Shown in pieces: positions 50,189 to 58,245 of a DNA stretch of 64,000 nt. Positions within the stretch are counted from its first letter, which is position 1. Each line of letters starts with the position of its first letter. A program made the position numbers and the translations under genes. Origin of the DNA: Rhizobium ruizarguesonis (GTDB taxonomy: Bacteria; Pseudomonadota; Alphaproteobacteria; Rhizobiales; Rhizobiaceae); the NCBI RefSeq assembly GCF_012349115.1, contig NZ_PQIG01000073.1:1-64000 (forward strand). The letters are read 5' to 3'. The notes under the pieces were generated by a model. That model ran no database searches. It was given only the letters and a program-made list of their open reading frames with translations, and was not told the origin of the DNA.

Positions 50189-50683
50189 ATGACGACAGCT
50201 TTCTATCCGGGGTCCTTCGACCCGATCACCAATGGACATGTGGATGTTCTGGTCCAGGCGCTGAACGTCGCCGAAAAGGTGATCGTCGCGATCGGCATCC
50301 ATCCCGGCAAGGCGCCGCTCTTCTCCTTCGAAGAGAGAGCCGAGCTGATCCGCCGTTCTCTGGCGCAAGCGCTGCCCGGCAAGACCGGCGACATAACCGT
50401 CGTCGCCTTCGACAATCTGGTGGTCGATGCCGCCCGCACCCATGGTGCGACGCTGTTGATCCGCGGCCTTCGTGACGGCACCGATCTCGATTACGAAATG
50501 CAGATGGCCGGCATGAACCGGACGATGGCGCCTGATATCCAGACCATCTTCTTGCCGGCGGGCACGGCCTCCCGGCCTATTACCGCCACATTGGTTCGCC
50601 AGATCGCCGCCATGGGCGGCGATGTCAGCGCTTTCGTGCCGGCCGCCGTCTTGCAAGCCCTGACATCCAAGCGCCCAAACTAG
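50189..50683 (+). CDS. coaD: Phosphopantetheine adenylyltransferase
   Basis: The predicted 164-residue enzyme makes dephospho-CoA from 4'-phosphopantetheine and ATP, the fourth step of CoA synthesis. The nucleotidyltransferase motif is [17 protein letters not shown] (TxGxH-type, here TNGH, residues 4-20); [20 protein letters not shown] and the late SSTLVR-type loop (here [10 protein letters not shown]) are present. The length is normal. The cyclophilin gene follows 42 bases after its stop, and this coaD-ppi-ppi-queA-tgt order is common in Rhizobiales. Confidence 0.96.
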   Translation: MTTAFYPGSFDPITNGHVDVLVQALNVAEKVIVAIGIHPGKAPLFSFEERAELIRRSLAQALPGKTGDITVVAFDNLVVDAARTHGATLLIRGLRDGTDLDYEMQMAGMNRTMAPDIQTIFLPAGTASRPITATLVRQIAAMGGDVSAFVPAAVLQALTSKRPN

Positions 50684-50725
50684 TAAGAACAAAGACTAGG
50701 CGGAACCCGCCGCAACGGAGCCCAC

Positions 50726-51298
50726 ATGAAACTCTTCTATCTCGCATTTGCCGGCGTGCTGTATCTCGCCTCCTTCGCGGGGGATGCTTTTGCCCAGTCG
50801 GCCGATCATTATCTCACCATCCAGCTGAAGAACGGCCCTGTCGTCATCCAGCTCATGCCTGAGGTGGCGCCGAAGCATGTCGCCCAAATCGAGGCGCTGG
50901 CAAAGAAGGGCGAATACGACAACGTCGCCTTCCACCGCGTCATCGACGGTTTCATGGCGCAGACCGGCGACGTCAAGTTCGGCAACATGGAGAAGGGCTT
51001 CGATGCGAGCCTTGCCGGCACCGGCTCCTCCGATATGCCTGACATTCCGGCCGAGTTCTCCAAGACCCCATTCGTGCGCGGCACGGTTGGCATGGCCCGC
51101 TCACAGGATCCGAATTCCGCCAATTCGCAGTTCTTCATCATGTTCGCCGAGGGGTCGTTCCTGAACGGCCAGTACACCGTCGTCGGCAAGGTCGTCTCCG
51201 GCATGGAGAATGTCGACAAGATCAAGAAGGGCGAAGGCCAGAACGGCGAAGTCAGCAATCCCGACCGGATGATCAAAGTCACCCTGGGCAAGAAGTAA
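50726..51298 (+). CDS. Peptidyl-prolyl cis-trans isomerase, cyclophilin type, exported
   Basis: The predicted 190-residue cyclophilin has a signal peptide (MKLFYLAFAGVLYLASFAGD, cut near AFA, residue 26), so it should assist folding in the periplasm. Catalytic-site residues are in YDNVAFHRVIDGFMAQTGD (the Arg and Phe-Met contacts) and SQFFIMFAEG. It is paired with a second cyclophilin gene 29 bases downstream that lacks a signal peptide. Confidence 0.93.
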   Translation: MKLFYLAFAGVLYLASFAGDAFAQSADHYLTIQLKNGPVVIQLMPEVAPKHVAQIEALAKKGEYDNVAFHRVIDGFMAQTGDVKFGNMEKGFDASLAGTGSSDMPDIPAEFSKTPFVRGTVGMARSQDPNSANSQFFIMFAEGSFLNGQYTVVGKVVSGMENVDKIKKGEGQNGEVSNPDRMIKVTLGKK

Positions 51299-51327
51299 GT
51301 TACGAGAGAAACAAGAGGAGAAGGCAA

Positions 51328-51837
51328 ATGGCCGAGATCAAGGATCCCGAAAACACCGTCATTCTGGAAACCACCAAGGGCAAGGTTGTCATTCAGCTTT
51401 TGCCGCAGGTCGCCCCGGAGCATGTCGCCCGCATCAAGGAACTCGCCCGCGAGAAGGCCTATGACGGCGTCGTCTTCCACCGCGTCATCCAGGATTTCAT
51501 GGCCCAGACGGGCGATGTCGAATTCGGCAAGAAGGGCTCGGAAACCTTCAATCCCAGTCGCGCCGGCATGGGCGGCTCGTCGAAGCCGGATCTGAAGGCT
51601 GAATTCTCGGCGACCACGCATACGCGCGGCACCTGCTCGATGGCCCGTTCGCAGAACCCGAACTCGGCTAATTCGCAGTTCTTCATCTGCTTCACCGACG
51701 CGCCCTGGCTGAACAAGCAGTATTCCGTCTGGGGCCAGGTCATCGAAGGCATGGACAACGTCGACAAGATCAAGCGCGGCGAGCCGGTTTCCGATCCGGA
51801 CTCGATCGTCTCCATGCGGGTTGCCGCCGACGTCTGA
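51328..51837 (+). CDS. Peptidyl-prolyl cis-trans isomerase, cyclophilin type, cytoplasmic
   Basis: The predicted 169-residue cyclophilin lacks a signal peptide and resembles PpiB. The active-site block is YDGVVFHRVIQDFMAQTGD, followed by SMARSQNPNSANSQFFICF. It shares its core with the exported cyclophilin upstream, suggesting tandem duplication and division of labour between compartments. The ribosome-binding site GAGGAGAAGG is strong. A terminator-like hairpin follows at 51853. Confidence 0.94.
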   Translation: MAEIKDPENTVILETTKGKVVIQLLPQVAPEHVARIKELAREKAYDGVVFHRVIQDFMAQTGDVEFGKKGSETFNPSRAGMGGSSKPDLKAEFSATTHTRGTCSMARSQNPNSANSQFFICFTDAPWLNKQYSVWGQVIEGMDNVDKIKRGEPVSDPDSIVSMRVAADV

Positions 51838-51852
51838 TTGTGATTTCTGCTG

Positions 51853-51895
51853 AAACCCGCCCTTGCGCATAGCTGCGTGGGGCGGGTTTCGCTTT
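51853..51895 (+). terminator. Terminator-like hairpin after the second cyclophilin gene
   Basis: AAACCCGCCC, 17-base loop containing CGCA/TGCG, GGGCGGGTTT, followed by CGCTTT. The T-run is short. It is 15 bases after the stop and ends about 20 bases before queA. Confidence 0.6.
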
Positions 51896-51911
51896 GCCTG
51901 AAAGTGCCCTG

Positions 51912-52994
51912 ATGCGCGTAGACCTTTTCGATTTCGATCTGCCCGACGAACGCATTGCGTTGAGGCCCGCCGAGCCGCGCGACAGCGCGCGCCTGCTCGT
52001 CATCGATCCGAATGCGGAAAGCAGCCTGTCGGACCATCGCGTCGGCGATCTCACGTCGTTCCTGCGGGCCGGCGACGCGTTGGTCTTCAACGATACCAAG
52101 GTCATTCCCGCCCAGCTCGAGGGCATCCGCCATCGCGACGGCGCCGGCGGCCAGCAGGTTTCCGCAACGCTGCACATGCGCATCGACCCCAGCCGCTGGA
52201 AGGCCTTCGCCAGGCCGGGCAAACGCATCAAGGAGGGCGACCGCATCTCCTTCGGCCATTCCGGCGAGAGCTGCTTCCTCGGCTCGCTCGACGCCACCGT
52301 CGAGGAAAAGGGCGAGGCCGGCGAGGTGACGCTGCTGTTCGATCTCTCCGGCCCGGCGCTCGACGAGGCGATCGCCGCCGTCGGCCATATTCCGCTGCCG
52401 CCCTATATCGCCGCCAAGCGTCCCGAGGACGCGCGCGACAGCGAGGATTACCAGACGATCTATGCTCGCGAGGAGGGTGCCGTTGCCGCCCCGACCGCCG
52501 GCCTGCATTTCACACCCAGGCTGTTCGATGCGCTCGATAGCGCCGGCATCGAACTCCATTTCGTCACGCTCCATGTCGGTGCCGGCACTTTCCTGCCGGT
52601 CAAGGTCGACGATACCGCCGATCACAAGATGCATCTCGAAAGCGGCACGGTCAGCGCCAAGACGGCGGCACGGCTGAACGCCGTCAAGGCAAGCGGCGGG
52701 CGCATCGTCTGCGTCGGCACGACCTCGCTGCGGCTGATTGAAAGTGCGGCGGAAGAGAGCGGCGAAATCCGCGCCTGGAGCGGCGCCACCGGCATCTTCA
52801 TCACGCCGGGTTACCGCTTCAAGGCGGTCGACATGCTGATGACCAATTTCCACCTGCCGCGCTCGACGCTGTTCATGCTGGTCTCGGCCTTTGCCGGCTT
52901 CGAGACCATGCGTGCCGCCTATGACCACGCCATTCAGACGGGCTACCGCTTCTATTCCTATGGCGATGCCAGCCTTCTCTTCCGGAAAGACTAG
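51912..52994 (+). CDS. queA: S-adenosylmethionine:tRNA ribosyltransferase-isomerase
   Basis: The predicted 360-residue enzyme transfers the ribosyl part of SAM to preQ1 in tRNA to give epoxyqueuosine. It starts [20 protein letters not shown], the standard QueA N-terminus, and has [21 protein letters not shown] and [20 protein letters not shown]. The ATG at 51912 is preferred over an in-frame TTG six codons earlier. It touches tgt directly (the next codon after the stop is the tgt ATG), so the two queuosine genes are coupled. Confidence 0.96.
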   Translation: MRVDLFDFDLPDERIALRPAEPRDSARLLVIDPNAESSLSDHRVGDLTSFLRAGDALVFNDTKVIPAQLEGIRHRDGAGGQQVSATLHMRIDPSRWKAFARPGKRIKEGDRISFGHSGESCFLGSLDATVEEKGEAGEVTLLFDLSGPALDEAIAAVGHIPLPPYIAAKRPEDARDSEDYQTIYAREEGAVAAPTAGLHFTPRLFDALDSAGIELHFVTLHVGAGTFLPVKVDDTADHKMHLESGTVSAKTAARLNAVKASGGRIVCVGTTSLRLIESAAEESGEIRAWSGATGIFITPGYRFKAVDMLMTNFHLPRSTLFMLVSAFAGFETMRAAYDHAIQTGYRFYSYGDASLLFRKD

Positions 52995-54125
52995 ATGACC
53001 GACAACTTCCAATTCACCCTTGACAAGACCGATGCCGGCGCACGCCTAGGTAAAATCTCCATGCCGCGCGGCGAGATCCGCACGCCGGCCTTCATGCCGG
53101 TCGGCACCGTCGGTACTGTTAAGGCCATGTATCTCGACCAGGTGCGCGAGACCGGCGCCGACATCATCCTCGGCAATACCTATCACCTGATGCTGCGCCC
53201 GACGGCCGAGCGCGTCGCCCGTCTCGGCGGCCTGCATAAGCTCATTCGCTGGGAGCACCCGATCCTGACCGATTCCGGCGGCTTCCAGGTCATGTCGCTG
53301 TCCGGCCTGCGCAAGCTCGACGAGCAGGGCGTCACCTTCAAGTCGCATGTCGATGGCAGCCTCCACCATATGTCGCCGGAGCGCTCCATCGAAATCCAGG
53401 GGCTGCTCGGCTCCGACATCCAGATGCAGCTCGACGAGTGCGTGGCGCTGCCGGCCGAGCCGAAGGAGATCGAGCGCGCCATGGAAATGTCGCTGCGCTG
53501 GGCCGAGCGCTGCAGGGTCGCCTTCGGCGAGCAGCCCGGCAAGGCGATGTTCGGCATCGTCCAGGGCGGCGATATCCCGGCGCTGCGCATCCGCTCGGCC
53601 GAGGCGTTGAGCCAGCTCGACCTCAAGGGATATGCGATCGGCGGCCTCGCGGTCGGCGAGCCGCAGGACGTCATGCTGCAGATGCTGGAAACGACGCTGC
53701 CGGTACTTCCTCTGGAAAAGCCGCGTTACCTCATGGGCGTCGGCACGCCTGATGACATCCTGAAATCGGTCGCCCGCGGCATCGACATGTTCGACTGCGT
53801 CATGCCGACCCGCTCCGGCCGCCATGGCCTGGCCTTCACCCGTCGCGGCAAGGTCAATATCCGCAATGCCCGCCATGCCGAGGATATGCGCCCGCTCGAC
53901 GAACAGTCGAACTGCCCGGCCTCGCGTGACTATTCGCGTGCCTATCTGCACCATCTCGTCCGCTCCAACGAGGCGCTCGGCGGCATGCTGCTCTCCTGGC
54001 ACAATCTCGCTTATTACCAGGAACTGATGCAGGGCATCCGCAAGGCGATCGCCGAAGGCCGCTTCGCCGATTTCATGGCGGAAACACAGGAGGAATGGGC
54101 GAGGGGCGACCTCCAGCCGGTGTAA
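52995..54125 (+). CDS. tgt: tRNA-guanine transglycosylase
   Basis: The predicted 376-residue enzyme exchanges guanine 34 for preQ1 in the GUN anticodons of tRNA. It has the catalytic barrel with [19 protein letters not shown] and the nucleophile Asp in [14 protein letters not shown] holds the proton-shuttle Asp. Its zinc site is altered: where E. coli has C302-x-C304-x2-C307 and H333, this protein has S305-N-C307-P-A-S310 and H336. Two of the four ligands are therefore Ser. The rest of the region (DEQ...[11 protein letters not shown]) aligns normally, so it is not a frameshift. It ends one base before the convergent acyltransferase pseudogene. Confidence 0.96.
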   Translation: MTDNFQFTLDKTDAGARLGKISMPRGEIRTPAFMPVGTVGTVKAMYLDQVRETGADIILGNTYHLMLRPTAERVARLGGLHKLIRWEHPILTDSGGFQVMSLSGLRKLDEQGVTFKSHVDGSLHHMSPERSIEIQGLLGSDIQMQLDECVALPAEPKEIERAMEMSLRWAERCRVAFGEQPGKAMFGIVQGGDIPALRIRSAEALSQLDLKGYAIGGLAVGEPQDVMLQMLETTLPVLPLEKPRYLMGVGTPDDILKSVARGIDMFDCVMPTRSGRHGLAFTRRGKVNIRNARHAEDMRPLDEQSNCPASRDYSRAYLHHLVRSNEALGGMLLSWHNLAYYQELMQGIRKAIAEGRFADFMAETQEEWARGDLQPV

Positions 54126-54126
54126 G

Positions 54127-55213
54127 CTATTTCGCTCCCGCATTGCTTGCCGCGGGGACCGCAGACGCCGGGTTTGGCGCAACCATCATTTTGAGCCTTT
54201 TGCGCACTGGCTCGTCGAAGCGAATGGCGACGATCCCAGCCGCAATGAAAATCGCTATCACGACGACCATACCGGATGCCGGAGAGGCCGGGAGGTCAAA
54301 GCCCTTTTGCCGCAGTGACTGCAGCAGGCTGAAGATAGGCCCATGTAGAATATAAATCGGATAGGAAAGCCTCCCCAGCCAACGGAATAGCAACTCGACC
54401 AGGCCGGTCTGCCTTGTGCGCATCGCAAGCCAGACAATGGCCGGAAAGACTACGAGGCATATTAAAAAATCAAAATACGGGAAACCGAAGAACGTGCTGG
54501 CCGATATGCCTGTGATGAAGATCAGGCATCCACACAGAAGAAGGCCGACAATGTTGCCGTTATTGGCCGTAGTCGGGTTCTGGATATCATATAGCCTGTA
54601 GAGGCAGATCCCGAGCGAGAACGAGAACAGCACCCTTGAAAAGCCAAATATGAAGTAGCCCGGCTGATGGACCGATGTCGAGGTTGCCTCCGACCAATGC
54701 CCCGCACATGGTGATGCCCGCAGTCCCCAAGGCGATGGCGAGCAAGCTTCTGAGTGACAGTCGTATTAGAAGGACGGAGAATAGCATCCCTGCCCAGAGC
54801 TCGAAGAAGAGCGACCAGCTAGGTTCGTTGAAAGGAAAGAGACTTTCCAGGTTTGTGCTTTGAATGAGCAGGATCGCCTTCAGCAGAAGGCCTGCCAGAG
54901 TGAAGTAGTCCAGCCCGTTTTGAAGTGCATAGTTGAAAAGGCCAATCGGAAGCGAAAGAAGATAAATTGGATAAAGCCGAATGATACGCTGCAGCAGAAA
55001 TCCGGCGGGCGAAATCTGTCCCGTTGTCAGCTGCCTCTCATATGAATTTGCAAGAACGACGCCGCTCAATAGAAAGAAGAGGTCAACGGCAAGGTAACCG
55101 ATATTCGCCGGTATCGGACCCAGCGTACCACCCGTGTGAAGGAACATGACTACGACAGCCGCAATTCCTCGCAACGCCTCAAGAGCTGTGAAAAATTGTT
55201 TGCCAGTGTTCAA
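54127..55213 (-). pseudogene. Acyltransferase 3 family protein, frameshifted
   Basis: Two consecutive minus-strand frames together make one acyltransferase-3 type membrane protein of about 360 residues. The first (TTG start at 55213 with GGAGGG upstream) has ALRGIAAVVVMFLH, YLAVDLFFLLSGVVLANSY and EPSWSLFFELWAG. The second begins within VLFSFSLGICLYRLY and runs to WLGRLSYPIYILHGPIFSLL and the end at 54127. The join falls near 54640-54700 and needs a one-base shift. Either the gene is broken or the sequence has a base error. Such proteins O-acetylate polysaccharides or Nod factors. The DNA is visibly richer in A+T than its neighbours, which suggests transfer. Confidence 0.8.
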
Positions 55214-55321
55214 TATAACAACCCTCCGTTGGTATTTTGTTACTCCAGGAGGATTTCTAAATCGTTAGCGCAACGAGGCCGTGTAATCGATTGGGTCCTG
55301 TCGAAGAGAGGAGACAGCGCG

Positions 55322-55750
55322 TCAGATACCCTTGCTGTCCGCGTCCGGCATGATCTGCACGCCGTTGATCCTGTAGCTGCCGTCCGGCTGGCGGGTGATC
55401 TGGTAGATCGCCGTCCAGTCCTTGCCGTCGCGGCCCGAAATCAGCACCTCGTGATAGATCAGCGCGCCGTTGTCGATCGAGCGGCTGCGCCCGAAGGCGT
55501 AGTTGCCTGGGTGATAGACCGGCTCGTAGCTCTTCTTCACCATGGCGAAGAACAGGTTCTTGTCGGGATACATCGCCCTGATGCCGGGCGCGGCGAAGGA
55601 ATAGGCGGTCTCGGCATCGTCCTTGAGGAAGGCTTTGATCTGTTCCTCGATCATCGTCCGCGTCGTGTCGATCGGATCTTGGGCGCGGGCCGATACGGGG
55701 GAGAGGGCGGATGCGGCACACAGGATGAGAACTGCGAAGAAGGCGCGCAT
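55322..55750 (-). CDS. DUF4864 domain exported protein
   Basis: The predicted 142-residue protein has a signal peptide (MRAFFAVLILCAASALSPVS, cut near ARAQ). It has the DUF4864 body: IEEQIKAFLKDDAETAYSFA, IRAMYPDKNLFFAMVKKSYEPVY and QITRQPDGSYRINGVQI. This cystatin/NTF2-like shape holds no known catalytic residues. The ATG at 55750 has GGAGATC upstream; the longer in-frame reading reaches into the neighbouring gene. It lies 82 bases after the FabF-type gene on the same strand. Confidence 0.87.
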   Translation of the reverse strand: MRAFFAVLILCAASALSPVSARAQDPIDTTRTMIEEQIKAFLKDDAETAYSFAAPGIRAMYPDKNLFFAMVKKSYEPVYHPGNYAFGRSRSIDNGALIYHEVLISGRDGKDWTAIYQITRQPDGSYRINGVQIMPDADSKGI

Positions 55751-55832
55751 GGATTGATCTCCGGCTCTGTCAGGGAAACGATCCCCCGACAGGCAGAAGT
55801 GTAGGCGATTTCTGACGCAAGAAAAGCGGACT

Positions 55833-57098
55833 TTACGACCAGCGCTGGAAGAGAGCGCTGGCATTCACCCCGCCGAAGCCAAAACCGTTGGTAATCGCAT
55901 AGTCCATCACCAGCGGCCGCGCTGTCTTGCCGACGATATCGATGCCGTCGGCGGCCGGATCCGCATGCTCCAGGTTGCGGGTCGGCGGCGCGATCTGGTC
56001 GCGCAGCGCAAGGATGGTGAAGATCGCTTCCAGCCCGCCGGCGGCGCCAAGCAGGTGGCCGGTCGCCGATTTCGTCGCGCTGACGGCAATGCCGCCGTCG
56101 CGGCCGAAGACCGTGCCGATCGCCGCGATCTCGCCCCTGTCACCGACCGGTGTCGAGGTCGCATGCGCGTTCAGATGCCTGACCTGCGAAGCCGGGATCT
56201 TCGCCTGCTTGAGTGCCGTCTCCATCGCGCGGCGGGCGCCGTCGCCGTCTTCGGGGCCTGAGGTCATGTGGTAGGCGTCCGCCGCCGTGCCGTAGCCGAC
56301 GAGTTCGGCGAGCGGTGTGGCGCCGCGGGCAAGTGCATGTTCCAGTGTTTCGATAACCAGGATGCCGGCGCCTTCGCCCATGACGAAACCGTCGCGCGCC
56401 GTGTCGAAGGGCCGAGATGCCAGCTCCGGCGTCTCGTTGAAGCCGGTGGAAAGCGCACGCGCAGCGGCAAAGCCGCCAAGGCTCACCTTGTCGATGCAGG
56501 CCTCGGCACCGCCGCAGATCGCCACATCGGCTTCGCCGGAGCGGATCAGCCGCGCCGCATCGCCGATCGCCTGGACGCTGGCCGCACAGGCCGTCACCGG
56601 AGCACCCAGCGGCCCCTTGAAGCCGTAGCGGATGCTGACCTGGCCGGCGGCAAGGTTGACGAGGAAGGACGGCACGGTGAAAGGCGACAGTCGCCGCACG
56701 CCACGCGTTTCGCCGATCCGCACCGCTTCGGCGATCGCCGGAAAGCCGCCGACGCCCGACGCGATGATCGTTGCCGTGCGCTCGCGCTCGCCTTCGTCGG
56801 TCGGCATCCAGCCAGCCTGTTTTACCGCTTGCTCCGTCGCCGCCATGGCGAAGTGGATGAAGCGGTCCATCTTCTTCTGGTCCTTGGGCGTGATGTAACG
56901 GTCTGGATCGAAGCCGGCTTGCGCATCCCCAGCGATGTCGGGAACGATACCGCCGACCTTGGCCGAGAGTTCGCCGACGATATCCTCCGCCAGCACCCTC
57001 AGCCCGGAACCGCCGTCGAGAAGACGCTTCCAGGCGGGCTCGACGCCGGTGCCGAGTGGCGAGACAAGTCCCATGCCGGTGACAACGATGCGATCCAT
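55833..57098 (-). CDS. Beta-ketoacyl-ACP synthase, FabF type
   Basis: The predicted 421-residue condensing enzyme of fatty acid synthesis has the thiolase fold. Cys171 (VTACAASVQ) is the acyl-enzyme site; the two His are in LNAHATSTPVGD and SATGHLLGAAG, completing the Cys-His-His triad. The C-terminus NGFGFGGVNASALFQR is typical of FabF. It is not beside acpP, fabG or an acpXL cluster, so it is probably an extra synthase with a special substrate rather than the housekeeping one. The ribosome-binding site GGAGGAAA is directly bordered by a type B repeat module at 57113-57153. Confidence 0.93.
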   Translation of the reverse strand: MDRIVVTGMGLVSPLGTGVEPAWKRLLDGGSGLRVLAEDIVGELSAKVGGIVPDIAGDAQAGFDPDRYITPKDQKKMDRFIHFAMAATEQAVKQAGWMPTDEGERERTATIIASGVGGFPAIAEAVRIGETRGVRRLSPFTVPSFLVNLAAGQVSIRYGFKGPLGAPVTACAASVQAIGDAARLIRSGEADVAICGGAEACIDKVSLGGFAAARALSTGFNETPELASRPFDTARDGFVMGEGAGILVIETLEHALARGATPLAELVGYGTAADAYHMTSGPEDGDGARRAMETALKQAKIPASQVRHLNAHATSTPVGDRGEIAAIGTVFGRDGGIAVSATKSATGHLLGAAGGLEAIFTILALRDQIAPPTRNLEHADPAADGIDIVGKTARPLVMDYAITNGFGFGGVNASALFQRWS

Positions 57099-57112
57099 TG
57101 TATTTTCCTCCG

Positions 57113-57153
57113 ACAGCGCCGCGCGTTTTTCAGACGCGCAAAGGACGCTGTAA
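57113..57153 (-). repeat. Palindromic intergenic repeat, type B (module 2 only)
   Basis: In reverse it reads TTACAGCGTCCTTTGCGCGTCTG...CGCGCGGCGCTGT, module 2 of the copies at 6703 and 35089. It lies in the probable 5' leader of the FabF-type gene, a few bases before its ribosome-binding site. Confidence 0.75.
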
Positions 57154-57162
57154 CTTTTTGAA

Positions 57163-57669
57163 TTAGGCGTCGATGCCGAGATACCAGGCGCGCATGCGGG
57201 CGATCCGCTCGTGCACTTCATCATCGGCGGCGGGGCCTGCAAGCAGGCTGGTGTTTTCTGGTGTCACTGGTTCGCCGGTCCGCGCATCGACCAGCATCGT
57301 CTGGCGCTCTCTGCCGGAAGCGGCATCGCCCAAGAGAAAGGCGAGGTCCTCTTCGGGGATGTGCCGGCTTCCCCAGGAAAACAGCGTCATCAGAACAGGA
57401 AAGAAATCACGGCCCTTGTCCGTCAGCAGATATTCGTAGCGGGCAGGGCGCTGATGGTAGAGCCGCCGTTCGAACAACCCCTTTTCCGTCAGATGTTTGA
57501 GCCGCCGCGTCAGGATGTTCGGCGCCACGCCGAGGCTCTTCTGGAATTCGTCGAAGCGCGAAAGCCCCTGGAAGGCGTCGCGCAGGATCAGCATGCTCCA
57601 CCAGTCGCCGACGCTGTCGAGCGCGCGCGCCGCCGGGCATTTGAAGTCGCTGAAGCTCGTCCGTTGCAT
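57163..57669 (-). CDS. HxlR-family transcriptional regulator
   Basis: The predicted 168-residue DNA-binding protein has the HxlR winged helix with CPAARALDSVGDWWSMLILRDAF (Cys near residue 10 is the redox-sensing position in several members) and LGVAPNILTRRLKHLTEKGLF, YLLTDKGRDFFPVL. The C-terminal 60 residues are an extra helical tail. It starts at the ATG at 57669; an in-frame ATG 11 codons earlier would put the candidate operator inside the gene. The neighbouring small membrane-protein gene upstream is a possible target. Confidence 0.9.
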   Translation of the reverse strand: MQRTSFSDFKCPAARALDSVGDWWSMLILRDAFQGLSRFDEFQKSLGVAPNILTRRLKHLTEKGLFERRLYHQRPARYEYLLTDKGRDFFPVLMTLFSWGSRHIPEEDLAFLLGDAASGRERQTMLVDARTGEPVTPENTSLLAGPAADDEVHERIARMRAWYLGIDA

Positions 57670-57687
57670 GGCTAATGTCACTATAGC

Positions 57688-57712
57688 AGTAACTATCATC
57701 ATGCAAGTTACT
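57688..57712. promoter_or_regulatory. Inverted repeat AGTAACT...AGTTACT upstream of the HxlR gene
   Basis: AGTAACT, 11-base spacer, AGTTACT, centred about 30 bases before the HxlR start codon and overlapping the stop codon of the gene at 57711. The spacing suits a dimeric winged-helix regulator and suggests autoregulation. Confidence 0.5.
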
Positions 57713-58070
57713 ATCTGGCGTCGCCCTCGAAAATGCGGGCGAGCAGAATGCCGGTGACGAGCATGCCGGCCGCCACGAAGATCGTATCGCCCGGCGTGCC
57801 GATATAGAGCGGCCCGACATTGGCAAAGAGCAGGAAGGCGACGAGGAAATTCGCCCAGCCCCAGACGGCATTGGCTGTCGGCGAGCCAAGCTTTGCCCCT
57901 TGCGCGAATGGGATGCGGAACGGCCTGCCACTGACGCCGTTGACGAAATGTGGGACGCCGTTGGTCAGAAATGCCGCGGCGATGAAATGGGCGATATAGG
58001 CGATCCAGGGCAAAGGCTTCTCCGTTGCGGCACGAGTGGCGTCAACGGAGAATGTGGCCGGGAATTTCAT
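57711..58070 (-). CDS. Small four-helix membrane protein, unknown
   Basis: The predicted 119-residue protein has about three to four hydrophobic segments (around 22-40, 65-85 and 92-112) and the stretch TNGVPHFVNGVSGRPFRIPF. Similar small membrane proteins occur next to HxlR regulators, but I assign no family. The start ATG at 58070 has no good ribosome-binding site. Its stop codon falls in the candidate HxlR operator, so it may be read through into the HxlR gene. Confidence 0.7.
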   Translation of the reverse strand: MKFPATFSVDATRAATEKPLPWIAYIAHFIAAAFLTNGVPHFVNGVSGRPFRIPFAQGAKLGSPTANAVWGWANFLVAFLLFANVGPLYIGTPGDTIFVAAGMLVTGILLARIFEGDAR

Positions 58071-58086
58071 GCCGGCAAGAGGAGAC

Positions 58087-58193
58087 TAAAGCATGTCGCG
58101 CAAAAGTGTGCAGCGGTTTTGCGGCAACGACATGCGTAAAAACAAAGAGTTAAAGCGCAAGGAGCGAATCTGAAAGATCGCGACGCGCTTTAG
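58087..58193 (+). repeat. Palindromic intergenic repeat, type A (complete two-module copy)
   Basis: TAAAGCATGTCGCGCAAAAG...GGCAACGACATGC, then TTAAAGCGC...GCGACGCGCTTTAG. This is the longest type A copy and shows the same two-hairpin plan as type B. It lies between the membrane-protein gene and the 3' end of the RTX gene. Confidence 0.8.
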
Positions 58194-58245
58194 AAACGCA
58201 CGTGGTGCGGCCGCCCGCCGTCGAATAGCGACGGGCCTGGCCGGG

